A stretch of 64,000 nucleotides of DNA. Source: Streptococcaceae bacterium. Its GTDB lineage: Bacteria > Bacillota > Bacilli > Lactobacillales > Streptococcaceae. The translations under genes were made by a program, and so were the position numbers. The notes under the pieces were generated by a model. It saw nothing but the letters and a program-made list of their open reading frames with translations, did no database searches and was not told where the DNA came from. This document shows positions 32,868-39,814 of the stretch, one piece after another. Within the stretch, counting starts at the first letter, position 1. Every line of letters begins with the position of its first letter. The stretch lies in the NCBI GenBank assembly GCA_031253335.1, contig JAIRWF010000010.1, positions 62,001 to 126,000 of the forward strand, given 5' to 3'.

Positions 32868-33647
32868 TTAATTCCAGCCCATGGCCTTTTTAATCTGCGT
32901 GACCTGCAATGCTGCATAAGCTGTAGGGTCAGACTTTGCAAGTGCCTCCGCCTGCAAGGCAGCCTCAGGGTTGGCCGCCATTTCAGCTTTTTCAGCTGCC
33001 GCCATCTCAGGTGCCTTCTTTTGCAAAGCCGTCATCTGATCCTGCGTCAAGACAAGCCAGGTCGTCTTTGGCACTTCAGCTGTGAAGGTCTCCTTTTTCA
33101 GTTCGCCCCCTTCACCGCCAACACTGAACAACCACTGTGCAAAGCCATTACTCCACGCATAGCGCGACGTTTTCGTCACAATCTGCGCTGTGTTGCCATC
33201 AACCAACTTAATAGACGATGATTTCTTTGACGTCTCCACAACATGATTCTTCAAAATGTTTGAAATCCAAGACTTCATACTGGAAGATGCATTTTTATCG
33301 CTCGTATCAAGCTTTTTCAGATTTCCCAGGAAGTTCACGGTCACATCCTTATCGTTCGCGTCGGACTTATACATGAAAATATAATTTCCCGAGTCCGTCC
33401 CGAAAGGCTCCTTGAGCATCACCCCATAAGCCGCTTGAGTGCCTGCGATTGAGTATATCTGCTTGGTGGTCGTCGTTGTCTCCGTCTTCATCCCCCAGTG
33501 TGCCGTATCGTGGTAGATTAGCCCCACCATTGAAATCAGCAAGAGAATCGTCGTAAGGCCGCCTACAATATTGCCCGCAGCGCCCTTCATGTAGAAGAAA
33601 CCGACAATCGCAAGGGCTGCAAAAATGATAATGAGTAAGATAATCAT
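32868..33647 (-). CDS. DUF4811 family membrane protein
   Basis: 259 residues with two N-terminal transmembrane helices (IILLIIIFAALAIVGFFYM and IVGGLTTILLLISMVGLIY) and an external or cytoplasmic domain of about 200 residues with a helical, Ala/Glu-rich C-terminus. Proteins of this kind (DUF4811) are found in lactic acid bacteria next to DHA2 drug-efflux pumps with a MarR regulator, which is the context here. It overlaps the pump gene by 4 nt, so it may be an accessory subunit of the pump. Function is not established. Confidence 0.8.
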   Translation of the reverse strand: MIILLIIIFAALAIVGFFYMKGAAGNIVGGLTTILLLISMVGLIYHDTAHWGMKTETTTTTKQIYSIAGTQAAYGVMLKEPFGTDSGNYIFMYKSDANDKDVTVNFLGNLKKLDTSDKNASSSMKSWISNILKNHVVETSKKSSSIKLVDGNTAQIVTKTSRYAWSNGFAQWLFSVGGEGGELKKETFTAEVPKTTWLVLTQDQMTALQKKAPEMAAAEKAEMAANPEAALQAEALAKSDPTAYAALQVTQIKKAMGWN

Positions 33648-35212
33648 GCTGCGTCACCTCCTTGAGCTGCTTCTTGTTTGGCTTTCGCCTCATTTCTTTC
33701 ACGGACAGGCTGCGGACCAGCTTTCCCTTTGTGCAAGAAGAGTGCTACAAAAATCCCTAATACCGAGAAACCAAAGGCAATCCCAAAGGACACGTGGAAG
33801 CCATTCAGTGAAGCATTAATCATCTTCTCCGCATATTGCAGCGGATTCGTTGTCTGCAAATGCGACGCTGGTTTCGAGGCATTGATGACGTTGGTCGTCA
33901 CAGAAGCTAAGATTGCGACGACAACGGACGAGGCTATCATACGCGCTGTGTTGTTCGACGCAGAGCCCTGTGCGGCTTTGTCACGTGGCAACGCGTTCAT
34001 ACCAGAGGTGATGAGTGGCATCATGATGAGCCCAATCGCTACAAAACGCACCCAATAAGTAATCGTGATGAAGGCTTCTGGGGTATTTGCCGTGAGGAAC
34101 ATATAAGGCAGTGTCCCGATAGACAGGAGAATGAAGCCAATGAGTGTCAACTTGCGGGCGCCGAATTTATCATAGATTTGCCCTGCGATAGGCGACATAA
34201 GCGCCATCATAATCGACCCTGGTAAAAGTAAGAGCCCTGATTGCAAAGCGGTCAAACCATGGACATTTTGGATATAAGTTGGGAGCATCATCTCCACACC
34301 CATCATCGCCATCGTGTTAATCGCTGCAGCAATCGTTGCAACCGTAAATTGACGGACTTTGAAGACCGAGAGATCGAGGAAAGGATCTTTCAAATGGAGC
34401 TGGCGGAAGATAAAGAAGGCGATGATAATGAGTCCTACAATAATAGGCAAGATAACGTTCTTGAAGTCGCCCCAGCCGTCGTTTCCGACATTTGTAAAGC
34501 CAAAGAGGAAGAGGCCAAAGCCTGCGAGAGATTCTAAGAGCGAGAGAATATCGAGCTTCATATCGCGGTTCGGTAGGACGTCCGCCATGAGAATCGGCGT
34601 GAGGATGGTCACTATCACAAGGATGACAAAGGGAACAGTGAACATCGTGCGCCAGTCGCCAAGCTGTAAAATCCCTAAAAATTTCGAGTGACCTGAGAGA
34701 ATGGCACCCCCGTAGGTAGGCCCGATGGCTGGTGCCAAGCCAATGACGAGACCACCCATTCCCATTGGCACCCCGATTTTATCAGGTGGGAAGATGTTCG
34801 TGATGACGGTCATCATGAGGGGCAATGAAATCCCTGCGCCCATCGCCATGACGACACGTCCTAAAAGGAAGATGTTGTAGTTTGATGTGGGAGCACTCAT
34901 TGCAATTCCTGTCCCAATCGCCGTGAAGCCGTAGGCAATCATAAAGAGCCAACGGGTCGGGATTTTCGTCGTCAAATAGGCGGAGACAGGCACCATGATG
35001 CCGTTTGCCAAGAGGTACCAAGTTGTGGCCCCTTGCGCCGTGGATAGGCTGATATTGAACTTATCCATGAGGGTCGGATAGGCTGTCGAGAGGAAGGTCT
35101 GTCCGAGCATCCCTGCGAAAGTCCCGATGAGGATCATCACAAACATGATGCCACGATGGAAGTGCTTTCCATGCGCATCAAGGGAATAATCTTTTTTGTC
35201 TAATTCTGGCAT
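33644..35212 (-). CDS. MFS multidrug efflux transporter, DHA2 (EmrB/QacA) family
   Basis: 522 residues with 14 predicted transmembrane helices. The N-terminal half shows FAGMLGQTFLSTAYPTLM and LLGRVVMAMGAGISLPLM, with conserved MFS motif C-like VIGLAPAIGPTYGG in helix 5, typical of drug:H+ antiporters. It is the middle gene of a marR-efflux-DUF4811 operon, overlapping marR by 13 nt. The MarR neighbour implies induction by a toxic small molecule. Substrate unknown. Confidence 0.93.
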   Translation of the reverse strand: MPELDKKDYSLDAHGKHFHRGIMFVMILIGTFAGMLGQTFLSTAYPTLMDKFNISLSTAQGATTWYLLANGIMVPVSAYLTTKIPTRWLFMIAYGFTAIGTGIAMSAPTSNYNIFLLGRVVMAMGAGISLPLMMTVITNIFPPDKIGVPMGMGGLVIGLAPAIGPTYGGAILSGHSKFLGILQLGDWRTMFTVPFVILVIVTILTPILMADVLPNRDMKLDILSLLESLAGFGLFLFGFTNVGNDGWGDFKNVILPIIVGLIIIAFFIFRQLHLKDPFLDLSVFKVRQFTVATIAAAINTMAMMGVEMMLPTYIQNVHGLTALQSGLLLLPGSIMMALMSPIAGQIYDKFGARKLTLIGFILLSIGTLPYMFLTANTPEAFITITYWVRFVAIGLIMMPLITSGMNALPRDKAAQGSASNNTARMIASSVVVAILASVTTNVINASKPASHLQTTNPLQYAEKMINASLNGFHVSFGIAFGFSVLGIFVALFLHKGKAGPQPVRERNEAKAKQEAAQGGDAA

Positions 35213-35640
35213 TCATTTACCTCTTTCAATGTATCTAAAAATTTTTGGAAGGTTCTAAGGAAATCCTGCGTGTCACGTTCGCCCATTGCTTCAAGCGTTT
35301 TTTGGACACGCCCTTCCATGATCTCACGCTGCTGATTGAGCTTTGTGCGACCTTTACCTGTGAGTTTCACAATGATTTTTCGTCGATCGTGTTTGTCAAT
35401 CTCACGTTTCACAAGGCCGTGATCTTCAAGTCCCGCAAGGAGTGTCGCCACACGTGCTGAAGAAATCTGGCCGTCTTCAGCGAGGTCGCTTGGCGTCACA
35501 TCATCAGTCTCGTGATGTTTGAGATAGACAAGTATCGGAATCTCGCCGCGCCCCACTTTGTTTAAGTGCTGTACTTCTTCTGACTTGGTGGCTTGCTTTA
35601 CGATTTGCATCAAGTCAGAGGCAGCTTTTGAAAAGTCCAT
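35200..35640 (-). CDS. MarR family transcriptional regulator
   Basis: 146 residues with the MarR winged helix: VTPSDLAEDGQISSARVATLLAGLEDHGLVKREIDKHDRRKIIVKLTGKGRTKLNQ. It probably represses its own operon with the efflux pump and is released by the drug or another ligand. Its promoter region carries a consensus promoter and a 19-bp inverted repeat (35665-35683) suited as operator. Confidence 0.93.
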   Translation of the reverse strand: MDFSKAASDLMQIVKQATKSEEVQHLNKVGRGEIPILVYLKHHETDDVTPSDLAEDGQISSARVATLLAGLEDHGLVKREIDKHDRRKIIVKLTGKGRTKLNQQREIMEGRVQKTLEAMGERDTQDFLRTFQKFLDTLKEVNECQN

Positions 35641-35664
35641 ATAAGAACCTCGTAGTATTTTCTA

Positions 35665-35683
35665 GTTGTTATTATCTAACAAC
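35665..35683. promoter_or_regulatory. Putative MarR operator
   Basis: GTTGTTA-TTATC-TAACAAC, a perfect 7-bp inverted repeat with a 5-bp spacer, located between the -10 and marR. A further TCTAAC/GTTAGA pair spans the -10. Confidence 0.65.
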
Positions 35684-35690
35684 ATTAAGT

Positions 35691-35719
35691 ATTTTACATC
35701 GTTAGATTTTAATTGTCAA
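35691..35719 (-). promoter_or_regulatory. marR operon promoter
   Basis: On the minus strand TTGACA (35719-35714), 17-nt spacer, TAAAAT (35696-35691). Near-consensus. Confidence 0.85.
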
Positions 35720-36135
35720 GAAAAAAGACTTGAAAAACTGAAAATAGATTTTCAGAAATTTTCAAAAGTGCTTTCATGAGGCGGGACAGCTCCACGACTA
35801 CGCGAAGTCTTTTTCTCTTATCTCTTTACCTGAATGCTCCCAGGGTCGCATCCAGCAAGAAAAAAGACTTGAAAAACTGAAAATAGATTTTCAGAAATTT
35901 TCAAAAGTGCTTTCATGAGGCGGGACAGATCCACGACAACGCGAAGTCTTTTTTCTCTTATCTCTTTACCTGAATGCTCTCAGGGTCGCATCCAGCAAGA
36001 AAAAGACTTGAAAAACTGAAAATAGATTTTCAGAAATTTTCAAAAGTGCTTTCATGAGGCGGGACAGCTCCACGACTACGCGAAGTCTTTTTCTCTTATT
36101 CTTTTGCCTGAGTGTCCTCACAGCGTACAGTAGCA
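35717..36135. repeat. Three tandem 139-140 bp hairpin units
   Basis: Units start at 35717, 35856 and 35996; the third loses identity after about 36100. Each unit has an inner hairpin (TTGAAAA-x-CTGAAAAT-AG-ATTTTCAG...TTTTCAA), a conserved central block (GCTTTCATGAGGCGGGACAG), and an outer pairing AAAAAGACTT...AAGTCTTTTT with T tract. Units 1 and 2 end in a conserved segment TTTACCTGAATGCT. No open frame is convincing. Units could be small RNA genes or stacked terminators. Confidence 0.8.
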
Positions 36136-36136
36136 A

Positions 36137-36160
36137 TAAAAAAACTGCCAACTGGCAGCT
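36137..36160 (-). terminator. hpf terminator
   Basis: CTGCCA (36145-36150), 2-nt centre, TGGCAG (36153-36158); the minus strand continues with TTTTTTT. It starts 14 nt after the hpf stop codon. Confidence 0.85.
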
Positions 36161-36173
36161 TCAATAGCTTGTC

Positions 36174-36719
36174 TTATTTTGTTTCCAAAATCCCGACTTG
36201 GCCGTCTTCGCGTTTATAGACAACACTTGGCGTGTTCGTATCGCCATCTGTAAAGAGGAAGAAATCGTGCCCCGACATTTCCATCTGCAGGACTGCCTCT
36301 TCAACGTGCATCGGCTTCAAATCTACGTGCTTTGTACGCACGACTTTGGTCTCCGCATAAGCAGCCTGGATTTCTTCTTGCAAATCTGCAAATTCTTCGA
36401 TTTCAGGGAGATTTCCATTGCCCTTTGCGTTAATCCGCGTTTTGTACTTACGAATTTGGCGAGCAAGCTTTTCTTGAACAGCATCTATCGAGCCGTAGAG
36501 ATCACGCGATTTGTCCTCTGCACGTAAAGTCAGGCGCTTTGCAGGAATGGTCACCTCAATCTTTGCCGATCCGTCTTTATAAGTCTTCAGCGAGACGTGG
36601 GCCGTCATCTCGTGCCCGTCGTTAAAGTATTTTTCGAGGTTGCTGATACGTTCCTCGACGTAGTCACGCAGGGCGTCTGTGACTTCAATGTTTTCGCCAC
36701 GAATGTTAAATTTAATCAT
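36174..36719 (-). CDS. hpf: Ribosome hibernation promoting factor, long form
   Basis: 181 residues. The N-terminal domain (MIKFNIRGENIEVTDALRDYVEERISNLEKYF) binds the 30S subunit, and the C-terminal domain (KTKHVDLKPMHVEEAVLQMEMSGHDFFLFTDGDT...VYKREDGQVGIL) dimerises to join ribosomes as 100S particles. This is the long HPF of Firmicutes. It has a clear promoter (TTGCAA, 17 nt, TATAAT with TG extension) and a Shine-Dalgarno GAGGA in a leader of about 25 nt. Confidence 0.96.
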   Translation of the reverse strand: MIKFNIRGENIEVTDALRDYVEERISNLEKYFNDGHEMTAHVSLKTYKDGSAKIEVTIPAKRLTLRAEDKSRDLYGSIDAVQEKLARQIRKYKTRINAKGNGNLPEIEEFADLQEEIQAAYAETKVVRTKHVDLKPMHVEEAVLQMEMSGHDFFLFTDGDTNTPSVVYKREDGQVGILETK

Positions 36720-36748
36720 GGTTGGTCCTCTTTTCTAATATTTCTCTA

Positions 36749-36777
36749 ATTATAGCATAGTTCCCACAATTTTGCAA
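36749..36777 (-). promoter_or_regulatory. hpf promoter
   Basis: On the minus strand TTGCAA (36777-36772), 17-nt spacer ending in TGC, TATAAT (36754-36749). Confidence 0.85.
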
Positions 36778-36780
36778 GTC

Positions 36781-39240
36781 TCATTTTTCAACTTTAAGAT
36801 TGAGTTTGTCGCCAGAAACACCGACGCTGACCGCATTCCCAGCTTGAAGTTCCTGCGTCAAAAGAAGTGTCGATAAAGGATCTTCGAGGTCACGTTCAAT
36901 CGCTTTGCGCAACGGCCTTGCACCGTATTCGGGATCAAAGCCAGACTTTGCCAAGCATTTCAGCGCTGCAAGACTCAACTTCAATGAGATTGTTTGCTTC
37001 TTGAGTCGGTTGATGACGTCTGCTGCAAGAAGTTTGACGATGTCAGTGAGTTCAGCCTCTGTGAGCGAGTGAAAGACGATGGTTTCATCAATTCGATTGA
37101 GAAACTCTGGGCGGTAAGTAGCCTTCAATTCTTTTAGAATGCGGGCTTTCATTGCCTCGTAATCCTGTGACCAATCAACCGCACCAAATCCCACCGTCTT
37201 GTCATCCCGCAGAGACGTCGCTCCAAGATTACTCGTCATGATGATAATCGTATTGCGAAAATCAATCCGACGTCCTTTCGTATCCGTCACATAGCCATCA
37301 TCCAAAATCTGCAACAAGACATTAAAGACGTCTGGGTGAGCTTTTTCAGCCTCATCAAGCAAGACAACACTATAAGGCTTATTCCGGACCTGCTCTGTGA
37401 GTTGGCCACCCTCTTCGTAGCCAATATAGCCTGGTGGGGCACCAATGAGACGCGAGGTCGAAAACTTCTCCATGTACTCGCTCATATCCACTCGAATCAT
37501 GGCCTCTTCTGAGCCAAAAACACTCTGTGCAAGTGCCTTTGCAAGCTCCGTCTTACCAACTCCCGTGGGGCCTAAAAACATGAAGCTTCCCATCGGGCGA
37601 CGCATATCTGCGACCCCAGAGCGTGCCCGGCGAATCGCGCGCGCCACTGCTTCAACAGCTTCGTCCTGGCCAATCACGCGCTTGTGAAGCTCTTTTTCAA
37701 GATTGACCAAGCGCTCGGCCTCAGACTTCGACATTTGTTGCGTTGGCACCCCTGTCAAATTTGACAGAACTGTATAAACATCATCCATCGTGACAGCCTT
37801 ACGTGTTGGGCTTGTTTTTTTGGCTTTGTCAGATTTGACCACGAGTTCATCAATTTCTGAGCGAATCGCCCGTGCGCGCTTGAGATCTAAGCTTGCCACA
37901 GCCTCTGGCAATTCGCCCCGCAATTCCGCCAATTCCTTGTCAAATTTGATAACTTTCGTGAGCCCATTTTTTTCAGCCACTTTGACACGCGCACAAGCCT
38001 CATCCAAAATATCCAGCGCCTTATCTGGCAGCCTACGCTCAGGAATATAGCGTACCGCGAGCTCCACTATTTTGGAAAGCGTCGCAGGGTCAATCGCCAC
38101 CTCGTGGTAATCCGCATACCGCGGCGCAAGCCCTTCTAAAATCTTTGTCGCCTCTTCCTCAGTTGGTTCATCCACCACAATGCGCGCAAACCGCCTCTCA
38201 AGCGCCTCATCCTTTTCAATATAACGCTGATATTCCTTGAACGTCGTTGCACCAATCAACTGAAAATCACCCCGCGCCAAGGCCGGCTTCAAAATATTCG
38301 ACGCATCCGCAGCCCCTTCGGCACCTGCATTTCCTCCCATAATGCTATGCAACTCATCTATAAATACAATCACATCAGGATCTTTTCGCACTTCGTTCAC
38401 AATCGCAACCATACGATCTTCAAACTCCCCACGTAGCGACGTTCCCGCGACGATATTAGCCATGTTGAGCGCCATCAAACGCACATTAGCAAGACTTGTC
38501 GGTACCTCGCCTGAGGCAATCCGCAGCGCAAGCCCCTCCACAATCGCAGTCTTACCTACCCCAGGATCTCCCACGAGTACAGGATTATTCTTCGTCCGCC
38601 GCGCAAGCACATGCACCATGCGCTCAATCTCTGTCTCCCGTCCAATCACAGGGTCAAAACCATCACGCCGTGCCAATGCCGTCATATCCGTCGCCACAGA
38701 GTCAAGCGTCGGCGTTGATGACTTTGCATCAGAACGTTGCCTTTGGCGCCCTCTTTGCGACATGGGTACAACTGCTTTAGGACTGCGCTTTTGCGGCACT
38801 TTAATACCATTATCCTCGACGATCTGTTTGTAGAGACTTTGCATATCAACAGACAAGCCATCAAGTATCTGCAAAGCAAAACAGTTATCCTCTGCGAGCA
38901 AAGCCGCAAAAATAAACTCCGTCCCTACCGTCTCAAAGCCATTAAACTGCGCGAGTTCAGCTGCCACACCGAGGATTTTATCCAATCGTGGACTCCATTC
39001 CATATCCGCCTTATTAAAGACATTTCCCGAGCTATAAGTCGAGATTTGCTCAATAATGGCATCATAGGTCACCCCACGATCCTGAAAATAGTTTTCCGCC
39101 ATCGTGTCCGATACCGCAACCAGCGCAGCCAAAAGATGCTCTGTTCCTACGACCTGATAATCAAAGTTATAAGCAATATCTAATGCACGCCGCAAAACCT
39201 TATAAGCCGCTGGCGTATAGACTTTTTTATCAATTTCCAT
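36781..39240 (-). CDS. clpC: ATP-dependent Clp protease ATP-binding subunit ClpC
   Basis: About 819 residues from the ATG at 39240 (MEIDKKVYTPAAYKVL); a longer frame to 39291 would run into ctsR and lacks family support. The Clp N domain (about 1-150), AAA-1 with Walker A GDPGVGKT, a short middle region, AAA-2 with Walker A GPTGVGKT, and a D2-small domain are present. It unfolds proteins for ClpP. Three palindromes (37752, 37828, 37939 partial) sit in the middle region between the AAA domains and encode LSNLTGVP, VVKSDK and IKFDK. It overlaps ctsR by 11 nt. Confidence 0.95.
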   Translation of the reverse strand: MEIDKKVYTPAAYKVLRRALDIAYNFDYQVVGTEHLLAALVAVSDTMAENYFQDRGVTYDAIIEQISTYSSGNVFNKADMEWSPRLDKILGVAAELAQFNGFETVGTEFIFAALLAEDNCFALQILDGLSVDMQSLYKQIVEDNGIKVPQKRSPKAVVPMSQRGRQRQRSDAKSSTPTLDSVATDMTALARRDGFDPVIGRETEIERMVHVLARRTKNNPVLVGDPGVGKTAIVEGLALRIASGEVPTSLANVRLMALNMANIVAGTSLRGEFEDRMVAIVNEVRKDPDVIVFIDELHSIMGGNAGAEGAADASNILKPALARGDFQLIGATTFKEYQRYIEKDEALERRFARIVVDEPTEEEATKILEGLAPRYADYHEVAIDPATLSKIVELAVRYIPERRLPDKALDILDEACARVKVAEKNGLTKVIKFDKELAELRGELPEAVASLDLKRARAIRSEIDELVVKSDKAKKTSPTRKAVTMDDVYTVLSNLTGVPTQQMSKSEAERLVNLEKELHKRVIGQDEAVEAVARAIRRARSGVADMRRPMGSFMFLGPTGVGKTELAKALAQSVFGSEEAMIRVDMSEYMEKFSTSRLIGAPPGYIGYEEGGQLTEQVRNKPYSVVLLDEAEKAHPDVFNVLLQILDDGYVTDTKGRRIDFRNTIIIMTSNLGATSLRDDKTVGFGAVDWSQDYEAMKARILKELKATYRPEFLNRIDETIVFHSLTEAELTDIVKLLAADVINRLKKQTISLKLSLAALKCLAKSGFDPEYGARPLRKAIERDLEDPLSTLLLTQELQAGNAVSVGVSGDKLNLKVEK
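37752..37839. repeat. Two palindrome copies in the clpC inter-domain region
   Basis: Perfect CTGTCAAATTTGACAG at 37752-37767 and GTCAGATTTGAC at 37828-37839; a half-diverged copy (TGTCAAATTTGATA) is at about 37938. Confidence 0.9.
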
Positions 39241-39691
39241 CTTCTTTATCCAATTTCTGTAAAAGCTTCGCCACAAGTCCTGAGCGCACATCTCCCGAGA
39301 GTTCCCCAGCCGTCAATACAGCCAACAAAAGATTCCCTTCATTTTCTGTCAACAAACCCTCATCAAAGAGTACCTGGAGAAAATCCTGCGCATCCTCTGC
39401 TGACAGCATGGCTGGTAGCCTTGAATACAACCCTTCCAAAAGCTCGTGCTTCGCACTATAGTGAAACTTCACAATCTTGATATAGCCGCCCCCACCACGC
39501 TTACTCTCCACATCATAGCCTTTGGTCGGATTAAATCGCGTTTTGATGACATAGTTAATCTGCGACGGCACAACCGCAAAGCGCTCTGCAAGCTCAGCTC
39601 GCTGAATCTCAATTTCTCTTGCCTCTGCATCCGCCAAAAGCTGCAGCAAATAACGCTCAATCATATCCGATGTATTTTGTGTGGACATCAC
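39230..39691 (-). CDS. ctsR: Transcriptional repressor CtsR
   Basis: 153 residues. Represses class III heat-shock genes (clp genes) and is inactivated by heat. The N-terminal winged helix (NTSDMIERYLLQLLADAEAREIEIQRAELAERFAVVPSQINYVIKTRFNPTKGYDVESKRGGGGYIKI) includes the glycine-rich thermosensing wing GGGGY. It is first in the ctsR-clpC operon and is preceded by a CtsR box, so it is autoregulated. AGGAGG lies 5-6 nt before the ATG. Confidence 0.96.
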   Translation of the reverse strand: MMSTQNTSDMIERYLLQLLADAEAREIEIQRAELAERFAVVPSQINYVIKTRFNPTKGYDVESKRGGGGYIKIVKFHYSAKHELLEGLYSRLPAMLSAEDAQDFLQVLFDEGLLTENEGNLLLAVLTAGELSGDVRSGLVAKLLQKLDKEDGN

Positions 39692-39700
39692 GCCCTCCTC

Positions 39701-39722
39701 TTGACTTTGACTAACTTTGACT
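39701..39722 (-). promoter_or_regulatory. CtsR box
   Basis: On the minus strand AGTCAAA-GTT-AGTCAAA (39722-39706), the direct heptad repeat recognised by CtsR, followed by a third partial AGTCAAG. TATAAT lies just upstream at 39735-39730. Confidence 0.9.
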
Positions 39723-39773
39723 TTCTTTTATTATATCAAAATTTAGCCCGTTTTTCCCTCTCTACCCATCAAA

Positions 39774-39797
39774 AAACCACCCCAAAGGGTGGTTATA
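39774..39797 (-). terminator. Terminator of the first giant surface protein gene
   Basis: AACCACC and GGTGGTT pair around CTTTGG-like bases; the minus strand continues TTTTTT. It is 18 nt after the stop at 39815. Confidence 0.85.
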
Positions 39798-39814
39798 TGG
39801 TTAAGCATATGGAC

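Noticed and set aside
32775-33221. 148-codon plus-strand frame after repeat copy 2
   Set aside because: Largely antisense to the DUF4811 gene and Cys/Arg-rich without a recognisable domain.
35966-36151. 61-codon minus-strand frame across the tandem hairpin units
   Set aside because: Composed of the repeat hairpins and the hpf terminator; no ribosome site, and the same frame is not open across the other units.
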